This document shows, in pieces, positions 34,919-44,076 of a stretch of DNA of 64,000 bases. Numbering within the stretch: the first letter of the stretch is position 1; each line of letters starts with the position of its first letter. This stretch comes from Streptomyces albicerus (lineage in GTDB: Bacteria > Actinomycetota > Actinomycetes > Streptomycetales > Streptomycetaceae), in NCBI RefSeq assembly GCF_008905045.1, contig NZ_VWMY01000001.1, positions 264,673-328,672 on the forward strand, given 5' to 3'. The translations under genes were made by a program, and so were the position numbers. Under the pieces are notes generated by a model that was not told where the DNA came from, ran no database searches, and saw nothing but the letters and a program-made list of their open reading frames with translations.

Positions 34919-36631
34919 TCAGGCGCTCCTGACCACGACCACCCCGTCCGCAGGCCGGGCCCGCACCTCGCTCCCGCCGCTCCAGCGGACGTGGATCTCG
35001 TTCGTCCCGTCCACGCTCACGGCCACCGACTCCTCCAGCGGGATCGGGTCCGGCTCGGCGGTGAGGCGGGCGAGGCAGACGAACACGGTGTCCGCGGAGG
35101 TCGTGACACCGGTCAAGCCATCGGGGGCGTCCGACAGGCCGTGGACCGGCCGGAGTTCAGCTCGTAGGCCACGGTCCTCCGCGGCCCATCCGGTGACCCG
35201 CACCGCCGTCCCCTCGGGCGCCCCCGACACACAGAACGCCCGTACCTCCACCGCGCCTTCGGCCAGCACAAGGCTCGTGACCCGGGCGCCGGAGGCCGTC
35301 GTGTGCCGGGAGGCCGCCCAGCCCTCGCCCACTCCCAGCGGCTCGATGCCGGTACGGCTCGGATCGTCGCCCACGATCACGCTGTTGTCGTACGACGCCG
35401 AAGGCCCCGTGACCGTCGAGTACGCGAGCCGCGTGTAGTACGGGTCGTAGCGCACGTCCTCGCTGCCGTGGTTGTGGAGGCGGACCAGACCGTCCGAACT
35501 GGTCGACTGGAGCAGCCAGTTGGGCGGACCGACCGGCCGCAGCTCGTCCTGCCGTTCCGCCGGGCCCGGCTGCTCGGTCGCCGTCCACACCTCGTGGTCC
35601 GGTGGCAGCAACAGGCCGAGGAAGCCCTTGCTGGCCCAGTACGGGGACGCCGGGCCCGAATAGCCTTGCAGGACGGCCGAGTCGGGGCCGTGCCAGCCCA
35701 GGGTCAGCAGGCCGCGCTCGTCCACGGCTCCCCGGTCGAGGAAGTACTTCAGCGCGCCGGACGCCTGCCGCCGCGTCTCCCCCGGCGGTAGGGGCGTACG
35801 GCCGGTGAGCGCGCCGAGCCACAGGGGTGCCGTCGTCGCGAAGCGGTACGTCAGGGAGCGGCCCTGGTGCATGGGGGCGCCGTCGCCCCCGAACAGGCGG
35901 GCGTAGTCCGCGAGATGGGCCGACAGCCGGCCGCCGTACAGGTCGAGGAGCCGCGCGTCGTCCGCCAGCCAGGCGTGCAGCACGGGGTACAGGTGCATCG
36001 CCCAGCCGTTGTAGTAGTCGAACTTGCGGCCGTCTCCGTCGGTGTACCAGCCGTCGCCGACGTACCACTGCTCGATACGGTCCAGGCCGCGGTCGATCGC
36101 GGCACGGGACAGCGAGGGCTCGTAGCCGATCTCTGCCAGGAAGCCGCCGACCGTCACCGGGAACAACTCCCAGTTGCAGGGCCAGGGTTCGGCCGTCAGC
36201 GCGTCGCCGAGCCAGGCCGCGGCCCGCTGTCGCACACCGTCGTCGAGGCGGTCCCAGAGGAGGGGGCGGGTGAGGCGCAGGGCGAGGGCGATGGAGGCGG
36301 ACTCGACGAGGGGCTGGCTGCGGTCCTCGATGCGGGGCCAGACGCCCGCGGTTCCGGCGGCGAGCCCTTCGGCATACCGCTCCAGAGCCTTCTCGTCGCG
36401 ACGGAAGGCCGCCAGCATCAGCGTACGGGCGTATCCCTCCAGGCCGTCGGAGAGACGACCCGACCAGCTCGTATGCTCGCCGGGCAGGTGGTAGAGGGCA
36501 CGGTCCTCGGTCGCGTACGGTTCCACGGCCGCGAGCAGGGAGTCGGCGGCCGCTTCCCAGTGGGCGCGGGTGTAGCCGGTGTACGGGCTGAGGGCGCGGT
36601 TCTCGGGAACGCCTGCGGGGCCTGCGGGCAT
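34919..36631 (-). CDS. DUF2264 domain protein (probable polysaccharide-degrading or sensing enzyme)
   Basis: A 570-residue cytosolic protein that matches the DUF2264 (PF10022) layout: an N-terminal alpha/alpha-barrel-like domain (LPGEHTSWSGRLSDGLEGYARTLML, DGWYTDGDGRKFDYYNGWAMHLYPVL) and a beta-sandwich C-terminal domain. Proteins of this kind occur in pectin and rhamnogalacturonan utilisation loci and resemble unsaturated glucuronyl hydrolases in fold. No signal peptide is visible. ATG 36631 has AGGAAG 9 bases upstream. Its upstream neighbour on the same strand is a rhamnogalacturonan acetylesterase, which supports a role in pectin breakdown. Confidence 0.85.
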   Translation of the reverse strand: MPAGPAGVPENRALSPYTGYTRAHWEAAADSLLAAVEPYATEDRALYHLPGEHTSWSGRLSDGLEGYARTLMLAAFRRDEKALERYAEGLAAGTAGVWPRIEDRSQPLVESASIALALRLTRPLLWDRLDDGVRQRAAAWLGDALTAEPWPCNWELFPVTVGGFLAEIGYEPSLSRAAIDRGLDRIEQWYVGDGWYTDGDGRKFDYYNGWAMHLYPVLHAWLADDARLLDLYGGRLSAHLADYARLFGGDGAPMHQGRSLTYRFATTAPLWLGALTGRTPLPPGETRRQASGALKYFLDRGAVDERGLLTLGWHGPDSAVLQGYSGPASPYWASKGFLGLLLPPDHEVWTATEQPGPAERQDELRPVGPPNWLLQSTSSDGLVRLHNHGSEDVRYDPYYTRLAYSTVTGPSASYDNSVIVGDDPSRTGIEPLGVGEGWAASRHTTASGARVTSLVLAEGAVEVRAFCVSGAPEGTAVRVTGWAAEDRGLRAELRPVHGLSDAPDGLTGVTTSADTVFVCLARLTAEPDPIPLEESVAVSVDGTNEIHVRWSGGSEVRARPADGVVVVRSA

Positions 36632-36727
36632 CGGTCGGGCTTCCTGTTCTCGGTCGGGTCGTGCTGCGTACAGGTGTGTACTACCTGGGGCGCCCCGGTT
36701 CCGGTCAGGACGCCCCAGGAGTCCAGC

Positions 36728-37765
36728 TCACCTCACCAGGCGCTCGGGCACCAGGTGTTGGGCGACAAGTTCGTCGCGGACGAGCTCCGCGTACGCCGTC
36801 GCGCCGTGCGCGGAGGTGTGGGTGTTGTCACGCTTCTCGTTGTAGAGGTAGAGCGCCTTGGAGCCCTCGACGCCCAGCGACTCCACCATCGCCTTCGTCT
36901 TGGCCGTGAGGTCGATGAGCGGCACGTCGTGCGCGGCGGCGACCGAACGGGTGACAGCGGGATGGTCGACGCCCAGGCCGTTCACCAGGAGGGCCGTGTT
37001 GTTGTTCAGGGTGCCGTCGGTGTTGAACCAGCGACGGACGATGGGCGTGACCAGGACCGGACGGCCGCCCTTGTCGCGTATGCCGGCGACGAGCGTTTCG
37101 AGGTTCGCGCGGTACGTCGCCTCGTCCGTCTGCTTGTCGTTGTGCGCGAGCTGGATGAGGACCAGGTCGCCCTTGCGGATCAGCGGCTGGACGGTCGCGA
37201 AGAGCTGCGGGTTGGCGAGGTAGGAGACCGTACTCTCCCCGGAATCGGCGTAGTTGGCGACCGAGACGCCCTTGCGGAGGTACTGCGGAAGTTGCTGCCC
37301 CCAGCCGGAGTAGGGGTCGCCCGGCTGGTCGCAGACCGTGGAGTCGCCGACAAGGAAGATCTGGCGGGTGTGGTGGCGGCCGGCCGGGGTGACGCGGATG
37401 TCGGCGAGCGCGGGCGCCGAGCCGCCGATGACCAGGTCGAGACCGGGCGTGCCCTCGGGCCCGGTGGGCTCGCCCTCGGGGGTGCGGACGTTCACGGTGA
37501 AGCTGCGGGTCACCGGCTCGCCCGCCTCGGTGGGCGTCTCGGCGAGCAGCGTGCGCCGGGTCTCCCCGCTGATGCCGGTGCTTGCCGCGGTGTCACCACC
37601 GAGCCGGACGCGTACGTCGTACGTGCCCGGCGCAACGTCGAAGTGACAGCCCGTAGCGCTGCAGTTCTCCTTCCCCAGGCCACGGCTGTGCGCCTGGGAC
37701 GGAGTGGCGGACAAGGCCGTGGCGACGGTCAGCGCGGCCAGCAGGGTGATCGTCGTGCGTCTCAA
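36728..37765 (-). CDS. Secreted rhamnogalacturonan acetylesterase (SGNH hydrolase)
   Basis: A 345-residue exported esterase. It starts at TTG 37765 with GGAGGAA 5 bases upstream. The signal peptide is RRTTITLLAALTVATALSATPSQA. An N-terminal beta-sandwich (residues about 35-130) precedes the SGNH domain, with Ser142 in FLVGDSTVCDQ, the Gly block SGWGQQLPQYL, the Asn in AHNDKQ and the Asp313/His316 pair in DNTHTSAHG. This is the rhamnogalacturonan acetylesterase (CE12-like) subgroup, removing acetyl groups from the pectin backbone. An AAGCGCTT dyad lies 66 bp upstream, shared with the LacI promoter near 53593. Confidence 0.88.
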   Translation of the reverse strand: MRRTTITLLAALTVATALSATPSQAHSRGLGKENCSATGCHFDVAPGTYDVRVRLGGDTAASTGISGETRRTLLAETPTEAGEPVTRSFTVNVRTPEGEPTGPEGTPGLDLVIGGSAPALADIRVTPAGRHHTRQIFLVGDSTVCDQPGDPYSGWGQQLPQYLRKGVSVANYADSGESTVSYLANPQLFATVQPLIRKGDLVLIQLAHNDKQTDEATYRANLETLVAGIRDKGGRPVLVTPIVRRWFNTDGTLNNNTALLVNGLGVDHPAVTRSVAAAHDVPLIDLTAKTKAMVESLGVEGSKALYLYNEKRDNTHTSAHGATAYAELVRDELVAQHLVPERLVR

Positions 37766-37830
37766 CGCGGTTCCTCCAGCGGGGTGACAACAGCGCGGCG
37801 GTTCCTGGCGGCTGGACCGTACCCCCGAAG

Positions 37831-37844
37831 AGTAAGCGCTTTCT
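37831..37844. promoter_or_regulatory. LacI-type dyad upstream of the acetylesterase
   Basis: AGTAAGCGCTTTCT is a near-palindrome centred on AAGCGCTT. Twelve bases (AAGCGCTTTCTA, 37834-37845) recur exactly at 53593-53604 in the promoter of the LacI gene. Central-CG palindromes of this kind are typical LacI-family operators. Confidence 0.5.
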
Positions 37845-37951
37845 AGAGGGATGCGGAAGATGGAATGCCGTGGCCGAAAATCGCCCTGGTTCACCCTCAC
37901 CCAAAAGTGATCGAATCGCTTCCGTGAACCTGGACAGAAAGGAAAATTGAC

Positions 37952-38932
37952 GTGAATCCCAAATCGTACATGGACATTTATCAGCAGCACTCCGCAGATA
38001 TCGAGGCGGAGATGACAGCCGCTGTCGAACGGCTCGGTCCGTCCTCCACCGCCGTCAAGAACGCAGTCGCCAAGCTCTTACAGCACCAGAAGTTCACATA
38101 TCCCCTGCAGGTGTTACCAATGCTGGTCCACGCCGCGGAGACAGGCGCCCCCGAACCGGCTGTTCCGCTGTCCGCCGTGCACATACTGTGGTGGACTTCC
38201 GCCTGCTATCTGGACGACCTGGCCGACGGGGAGGGCACACGCGTCTCCGGCGTGCTCAGCGAGCACGAAGCGCTGCTGGCATCCATGATCACAGGGCATG
38301 TACTTCCCCTGCACGTCGTCCGGTCGCAGCAGGTCCCGGAGCCGGTGCGCGGTGCTTTGACGGCCGAGGTGGTGAACTGCTGGATCGTTGCCACCGAAGG
38401 GCAACTGAACGACATGAGCGGAGATGCCGACGACGCCACGACAGACTCCACGATCACGGTATACCGAGGTAAATCCGGCGCGCCCTTCGGCATGATATCG
38501 GCAATGGGCGCGATATTGGCCGGCGCCGACCATGAGCGCATACAACTGTGGCGCGAGTTCGGGGATGTCTTCGGCATCCTGTGGCAGTTGTTCAACGACC
38601 AGGAAGACATCCTTTCCGGCCGCAATGAAGACCTGCGGAACGGCACCGTGACCTATCTGCTCGCATGCGCCCTCGAGGAGGCCTCGCCCCGGTCCAGGGC
38701 ACACATTCTGAACCTGCACGCCGCCTCAAGGAATGCCGACGGGGCGCGAGCAGAACTGACGAATGTCCTTCTCGCGCCCGCTGTTCTTCGTCGGTACCGC
38801 AAGGACCTGCACAAGTTCCGCGACGAGGCGCACCGCATTCTGGGCCGACTGGGCGGCGACGAGGCCTACGTGCCCGTGCTGCGCGACCTCGTCGACCGGT
38901 CGGCCCAGATGCTCCTGCTCAACTCCCCCTAG
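37952..38932 (+). CDS. Polyprenyl synthetase family protein, atypical composition
   Basis: A 326-residue all-helical isoprenoid synthase-type protein. GTG 37952 follows AAAGGAAAATTGAC. The first Asp-rich motif is D88DLAD and the second is N215DQED in WQLFNDQEDIL, with Asn in the first position. Lys174 lies in YRGKSGAPFGMI. Both metal sites therefore look usable. Base composition is visibly poorer in GC than the flanks, and codons 43 and 55 are TTA, implying recent transfer and bldA control. It stands alone among pectin-degrading genes. It may chain-elongate prenyl diphosphates or, as with ComQ-like proteins, prenylate a peptide; no partner gene is nearby. Confidence 0.83.
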   Translation: MNPKSYMDIYQQHSADIEAEMTAAVERLGPSSTAVKNAVAKLLQHQKFTYPLQVLPMLVHAAETGAPEPAVPLSAVHILWWTSACYLDDLADGEGTRVSGVLSEHEALLASMITGHVLPLHVVRSQQVPEPVRGALTAEVVNCWIVATEGQLNDMSGDADDATTDSTITVYRGKSGAPFGMISAMGAILAGADHERIQLWREFGDVFGILWQLFNDQEDILSGRNEDLRNGTVTYLLACALEEASPRSRAHILNLHAASRNADGARAELTNVLLAPAVLRRYRKDLHKFRDEAHRILGRLGGDEAYVPVLRDLVDRSAQMLLLNSP

Positions 38933-40370
38933 TCCACTGCTGGTTGGTTCCCCCGTTACAGGTGTAGGTGATCACCGCGGCGGAGTCGGCGGTTGACGCG
39001 CCGTTGACGTCCAAGCATTCACCTGTCGCACGGGACTTGATGTTCACGTAGGAGCCGGTGGTGGTGAGTGACCACTGCTGGTTGGTGGCCGAGGAGCTGC
39101 AGTTCTCCTGTGTGACCGTGTTGGCGTTCTCCTGGACGCACAGGGAACTGTTGCGCACGTTCAGCTGGTAGTAGCCGCTGCCGACGGACTTGAACCAGTA
39201 CTTCTGATTATTGCCGCCGTTGCAGGTGTACTGCTTGATCTGGGCGCCCGGCCACAGCGACTGGCTGGTCATGTCGGCGCACTTGGAGGAGTGGCGGGCG
39301 ATCAGGGTGTTGTACGTGGCGCTCGTCCCGGTGACCGTCCCGGCGGTTGTGTCGACGGTGACCTCCGGGGACCAGGACATGGACATCGTGGTCGAGCTCG
39401 GGAAGGTCAACGGCAGCCAGACGTAACGGGAGTCGTTGACGGTGCCGCCGAAGGAGTTGCCCCAGCGGTCGCCCATGTAGAGGTACGAGGTGCCCGAACT
39501 GCCTTGTACGGGAAGGACGTACGCGGTCTGGGAGCCGTACGTCGTCGAGTCGCCGATGTTCGTCATCGCCGTCCACGGGCCCGCGATGGACGTCGCCGTG
39601 GCGTACTGCTGCTGGTTGGGGTTCCAGCCGGTCGCCCCCGAAGTCAGCATGAAGTAGACGCCTCCCCGCTTGAACAGCGCCGGGGCTTCGCGGTGGCCGC
39701 CGTGCCACGGGTCGGCGACGAGGCTCGCGGTGCCCGTGTAGTCGGCCGTCAGCCGGTAGATCTGGAGGTCGTAGTTCTCGCGGGCGGCCGAGATCATGTA
39801 GCCGGCGCCGTCGGTGTCCACGAAGACGGTGATGTCACGGGACATGTGCTGGCCGAGCGGCCGGAAGCTGCCCTGCCAGTCGTAGTTGCCGTCGACCGTG
39901 TCCGACACGGCGACCGCCGCACGGGCCTCGCTGTAGTCGACGCCGTTCTCCTTGTGCATCCACATCACGAACTTGCCGGTGGCCGCGTTGTACATGACCT
40001 TCGGCCGCTCGATGTTCGCGGTCGCCAGCTCCGGGTCGCTCGCCTCGGTCAGGACGTGGTTGCGGAACTCCCAGTTCTTCAGGTCTGTGGAGCGGTAGGC
40101 GTCCACGTACCGGAAGGTGTTGTCGGCGTTCCTGTTCTCACCGAACCAGTAGTAGTACGAGCCGACCTTGATGACCCCGCCGCCGTGCGCGTGCACGGGG
40201 TTGCCGTTGGTGTCGGTGAACTGCGTGCCGTTGGTGACGGCCTGGGGCGCCGCCTGGGCCGGACCCGCGGTCACCAGCGCTCCGGCGAGCGCCAGACAGA
40301 GGGCCAGGAGGATCGCGTACGCACGTCTCAGGGGGGTCTCGCGCCTCATGGAAATCCCGCGTCTCGTCAT
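38919..40370 (-). CDS. Secreted GH43-like glycosidase with ricin-type lectin domain
   Basis: A 483-residue exported enzyme. ATG 40370 has AAGGAG 8 bases upstream; the signal peptide ends near AQA (about residue 40). A five-bladed beta-propeller of the GH43 type (HAHGGGVIKVGSYYYWFGENR, MSRDITVFVDTDGAGYMI, HREAPALFKRGGVYFMLTSG) resembles exo-beta-1,3-galactanase-like subfamilies, in which the usual catalytic base is often replaced. The last 130 residues are a ricin B/CBM13 trefoil with three QxW-type repeats. Probable substrate is arabinogalactan or type II galactan side chains. It overlaps the convergent polyprenyl synthetase by 14 bp. Confidence 0.87.
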   Translation of the reverse strand: MTRRGISMRRETPLRRAYAILLALCLALAGALVTAGPAQAAPQAVTNGTQFTDTNGNPVHAHGGGVIKVGSYYYWFGENRNADNTFRYVDAYRSTDLKNWEFRNHVLTEASDPELATANIERPKVMYNAATGKFVMWMHKENGVDYSEARAAVAVSDTVDGNYDWQGSFRPLGQHMSRDITVFVDTDGAGYMISAARENYDLQIYRLTADYTGTASLVADPWHGGHREAPALFKRGGVYFMLTSGATGWNPNQQQYATATSIAGPWTAMTNIGDSTTYGSQTAYVLPVQGSSGTSYLYMGDRWGNSFGGTVNDSRYVWLPLTFPSSTTMSMSWSPEVTVDTTAGTVTGTSATYNTLIARHSSKCADMTSQSLWPGAQIKQYTCNGGNNQKYWFKSVGSGYYQLNVRNSSLCVQENANTVTQENCSSSATNQQWSLTTTGSYVNIKSRATGECLDVNGASTADSAAVITYTCNGGTNQQWTRGS

Positions 40371-40515
40371 CGGACACTCTCCTTCAGGACGGTGAAGCGG
40401 CGTGCGAATCCGGTGAGCCCGGGCAGCTCCCGGATGGGGGTCCAGGACCTGTTCTCGAACAAGGCGACATCAGCGGCGACACTGCGACCGTCTCCGCCAT
40501 TACGAGCGCGATCCA

Positions 40516-41658
40516 CTACCCCTCCCTCGGAAGGACGGAGCGCCGAGCGAGCGTTCGGTCACGGGTGGTCGCCCTCGGCCCCCGGACGGGCGTGTCGGCG
40601 ACCGGGATGCCGAAGTCCGGTGTGCCGTCCGGCTTCCAGCCCAGCTTCTGGATGCGGGTGTGCCGGTTGGGGTCGTTCAGCGGGTCGCCGACGATCTCCT
40701 TGTACTGGCGGGCGTGGTAGACGAGGACGTCGGTGCGGCCGTCCTCGGCGACGGTGAAGCTGTTGTGGCCCGGGCCGTACTGCTTGGTGGTGTCGTTGCT
40801 GGTGAAGACCGGCGTCGGTGACTTGGACCAGTTCGCCGGGTCCATGAGATCGCTGTCGGCGTCGGCGGTCAGCAGGCCCATGCAGTAGTTGAAGTCGGTG
40901 GCGCTCGCCGAGTACGACATGAAGACGCGACCGTTGCGTTCGATGACCGACGGGCCTTCGTTGACCTTGAAGCCGATCGTCTCCCAGGGCAACTCCGGTG
41001 TGGTGAGCCGGACTTGGGGGCCCGTCAGGGTCCAGGGGTTCGCCATCTCGGACAGCCAGATCGCGGTGTTGTTGTCCATGCCGGGCTCGTGCTGCGCCCA
41101 GGAGAGGTAGCGGGTGCCCCGGTGGGTGAAGGTGGTGGCGTCGAGCGAGAAGGTCTCCCAGGCCGTCTTCAGCCGGCCCTTCTCCGTCCACGTCCCCTGG
41201 AAGGGATTGCGGGCGGTGTTCTCCAGGACCCAGATACGGATGGCCCAGATGTCGTTCGCGGGCGCGGCGGCGAAGTAGATGTACCACTTGCCGTCGATGT
41301 GGTGGATCTCCGGCGCCCAGATGTGCGCGCCCATGTCCCCGCTCGTGTGCTTCTTCCAGATGACCGACTCGGCGGCCCTGGACAGCCCGCGCAGGGTCCG
41401 GGAGCGGCGCAGGATGATCCGGTCGTACTCCGGGGCCGTGGCCGTGAAGTAGTAGTAGCCGTCGGTGTGACGGTGGATGTGCGGGTCGGCGCGGTTCCGG
41501 ACGAGCGGGTTCACGTACGGGCCGGTGCCACCCGCGGCGTCCGGGGCGGCGGCCTGGGCGACCCCTGGGACGGCCGTGAGCGCGCCCGCGGCCAGGGCGC
41601 CCTTCAGGACGAGTCTGCGACTGGGAACCTCGGGCGGGTCGACGTCATTGCGGCTCAT
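40516..41658 (-). CDS. Secreted glycoside hydrolase family 43 enzyme
   Basis: A 380-residue Tat-exported enzyme (SRRLVLKGALAAGALTAVPGVAQAAA). All three GH43 catalytic residues are visible: Asp58 as base (NRADPHIH), Asp173 (FSLDATTF) and Glu234 as acid (KVNEGPSV). A five-bladed propeller with alpha-L-arabinofuranosidase or beta-xylosidase activity is expected. It lies 145 bp upstream of the lectin-bearing GH43 gene on the same strand, and together they would strip arabinose or galactose side chains from pectin or arabinogalactan. Confidence 0.92.
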   Translation of the reverse strand: MSRNDVDPPEVPSRRLVLKGALAAGALTAVPGVAQAAAPDAAGGTGPYVNPLVRNRADPHIHRHTDGYYYFTATAPEYDRIILRRSRTLRGLSRAAESVIWKKHTSGDMGAHIWAPEIHHIDGKWYIYFAAAPANDIWAIRIWVLENTARNPFQGTWTEKGRLKTAWETFSLDATTFTHRGTRYLSWAQHEPGMDNNTAIWLSEMANPWTLTGPQVRLTTPELPWETIGFKVNEGPSVIERNGRVFMSYSASATDFNYCMGLLTADADSDLMDPANWSKSPTPVFTSNDTTKQYGPGHNSFTVAEDGRTDVLVYHARQYKEIVGDPLNDPNRHTRIQKLGWKPDGTPDFGIPVADTPVRGPRATTRDRTLARRSVLPREG

Positions 41659-41834
41659 GCGTGTGTCCCTCCACGCTCACGTTCACAATTTCGAACAACA
41701 TCCGACATTACGAAACGCCGAAACCGTACGGGCGTGTTACGAGGAGGTCAACGGGTCGGGAGCGAACTGAAGAGACAAACTTTTGGAGCCCAAGTTTTTG
41801 TTATCGGCCCCCGGGTCCGCCCGTCTCCACGGAC

Positions 41835-44042
41835 GTGAACAAGAACATCCACGTGCGGGCGGCAGGGATTCGCGTACGGACGGCAGGTGCGGGCGGGGCG
41901 CTCGCCGTCGTCGTCGCGACAGGAGTCATGGCACCGGGCGCGGCGGCGGCACCCGCCGGGGCGCAGGACGTCACGGCGGCGGTGCTCGCCGACCGCGACG
42001 TGACGCTGAGCGGCGACGCCGTGGTGACCGTGCCGGCCGGCGAGACGACGTACGACGGGGTGTTCCGGGGCGAGGGCACGCTCACCGTGCGCGGCTCCGG
42101 CACCCTGGTCCTCACCAAGGACAGCGACTTCACCCTCCCGAAGTCCCGGCAGCGGCAAGCGGTGCGGACGCAGGGCGGCAACCACCCGTACGTCACCACG
42201 GCCAACCCGGACCCGCCCGCGATCACGGTCGAGCGCGGCGCGACCCTGCAGTACGGCAACGGCGGCACCACCGGGCTGATCGGCCACTTTCCGTACAACA
42301 CCCCGGCGTTCCGGCTCAACCAGGACAACATCCGGGTCGACGGCACCCTGCGGCTCTCCCTGAAGAGCGCCTACAACCTGGGCACCATCAGCGGTTCCGG
42401 GCTGATCACCCAGCCCAGGTTCCTCTGGGGCACCTGGGACATCTCGGGCACCCACCCCTTCTCCGGGGTGATCGACAACGGCACACAGGCGAACGCCGGA
42501 CGACCGGAGTACGCGACGTCACTGCCCAACATGCGCAAGGTCCTCAACCAGGGCACCTGGACCGTCGACACCCCGCTGGGCCAGACCGTCACCCAGCGCA
42601 TGGACTTCTACCAGCGCGAGTACGGCAGCGACATCAACGTCCAGTCCCGGCCGGGCAGCAAGGTCGTTCTGACCGGCCAGTACAGCTGGTCGAACCAGGG
42701 CGGCGACACCAACCCCTCTCTCAGCGACCCCGCCCTGAACTGGACGCCCGCACGCAAGAACATCAACAAGCGCGGCACCAACATCAAGGGTGCCAACGTC
42801 CAGTGGGGCGACGGGACGACGAACAAGATCTTCATGCCGGGCACGGCCGAGACCGTCTACATCAACCTCCTTGCGGCCAGGTCCCGTTCGCTGCTCACCT
42901 TCGACTACAACGGGCCGGTGACGCTGGGTGCGCCGATCGGCGGCGGCGTCTTCCACGACACACTGTCCGCGCCCGGCGCCGGGGACATCGTGATCAAGGG
43001 GACGAAGGGCAATGACGTCACCTTCGCCGCCGTCCAGTACTACAACGGCTCCACGACCGTCCAGAAGGGCGCGGTGCTGCGCCTCGGCAGCGGAAAGGCG
43101 GGCGGCGACAGCGGCCTCTACACCAAGGGCGACCTCTACAAGGTGGTCAACGACGGCTCGCTGGTGCTGCGCAACACGTCCAAGCCGCTCACCCTGTCCC
43201 GGATCAGCGGCAGCGGTTCGCTCACGCAGTCGGGAACCGCGACGACGACGCTGACGGGCGGTGCGGTGACGTACACCGGCACCACGACGGTCACCAAGGG
43301 CACGCTCGCGCTCGACGGGACGGGCCTGGCCCGCAGCAAGGCGTTCCGCCTCACGACGGCGGGGGCGCGGCTCGACGTGCGCAAAGCGCCCGGGCAGGCG
43401 CTGAACCTGGCCACGTCCCTGTCCGGCAAGGGCAAGGTCGTCGGCTCGGTGACCAGTACGGGCAAGGTCTCCGGCGGGGTGACGGTGACCGGGGACTACA
43501 CGCAGCGCGCCGGGGGTCAACTGGCCGTGCGGGACGGGGCGTTGAAGGTGGGCGGCAAGGTCACGCTGGCGGGAAAGCTGGACGCCCGCCCTGCTGCTGT
43601 ATCGAAGGGGAAACCCACAGCGGAAACGACGGCTGAGGCCAATGCGAAGGCAGAGCCGAAGGCGGAAACGGTCACACTCATCGACCACGCCGGCAAGACG
43701 AAGACGACCGGCACGTTCACCGGGCTCAAGGAAGGCGCCACGGTCGAGGTCGGCAAGACCAAGTACCGGATCAGCTACCGGGGCGGCGACGGCAACGACG
43801 TCGTCCTGACCGCCGCAACGGCGAGCCCGTCCGCGACCGCTCGCGCGGCCGGGGAGTCGGTCGTGCCGAAGGCCGCGGATACGCAGAACACGGCCGACGA
43901 GAGCTCCGTATCGCGCGCGTGGTGGCTGGCCGCGGCCGTGCTGGGGCTGCTGGCCGCGCCGATGATTGCGGTGGTCAGGCGCAGGCGCGCACAGCGAGGG
44001 GGCGGACGGCGACGGGGCGGGCGGCACTCCGCCACCGGGTGA
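41835..44042 (+). CDS. Surface protein with PATR (autotransporter-associated) repeats
   Basis: A 735-residue wall-facing protein. GTG 41835 gives a plausible signal peptide (ending near APGAAAAPAGAQD), though no strong ribosome site is seen. The body is Gly/Thr/Ser-rich beta-helix sequence, including the PATR element TLTGGAVTYTGTTTVTKGTLALDG-type repeat near residues 475-500 and GDGNDVVLT near 650. An Ala/Lys/Glu-rich linker splits the last domain. A C-terminal membrane helix (WWLAAAVLGLLAAPMIAVV) and an Arg-rich tail anchor it; no LPxTG is present. It follows the GH43 enzymes divergently and may bind or process glycans. Confidence 0.8.
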   Translation: MNKNIHVRAAGIRVRTAGAGGALAVVVATGVMAPGAAAAPAGAQDVTAAVLADRDVTLSGDAVVTVPAGETTYDGVFRGEGTLTVRGSGTLVLTKDSDFTLPKSRQRQAVRTQGGNHPYVTTANPDPPAITVERGATLQYGNGGTTGLIGHFPYNTPAFRLNQDNIRVDGTLRLSLKSAYNLGTISGSGLITQPRFLWGTWDISGTHPFSGVIDNGTQANAGRPEYATSLPNMRKVLNQGTWTVDTPLGQTVTQRMDFYQREYGSDINVQSRPGSKVVLTGQYSWSNQGGDTNPSLSDPALNWTPARKNINKRGTNIKGANVQWGDGTTNKIFMPGTAETVYINLLAARSRSLLTFDYNGPVTLGAPIGGGVFHDTLSAPGAGDIVIKGTKGNDVTFAAVQYYNGSTTVQKGAVLRLGSGKAGGDSGLYTKGDLYKVVNDGSLVLRNTSKPLTLSRISGSGSLTQSGTATTTLTGGAVTYTGTTTVTKGTLALDGTGLARSKAFRLTTAGARLDVRKAPGQALNLATSLSGKGKVVGSVTSTGKVSGGVTVTGDYTQRAGGQLAVRDGALKVGGKVTLAGKLDARPAAVSKGKPTAETTAEANAKAEPKAETVTLIDHAGKTKTTGTFTGLKEGATVEVGKTKYRISYRGGDGNDVVLTAATASPSATARAAGESVVPKAADTQNTADESSVSRAWWLAAAVLGLLAAPMIAVVRRRRAQRGGGRRRGGRHSATG

Positions 44043-44076
44043 GCGACGGTCCCGGATGAACGCCCGCATGTGGGCC

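Noticed and set aside
38919..40370. Polyprenyl synthetase and adjacent genes considered as a terpene gene cluster
   Set aside because: No cyclase, cytochrome P450 or methyltransferase is adjacent; the neighbours are pectin-degrading enzymes.
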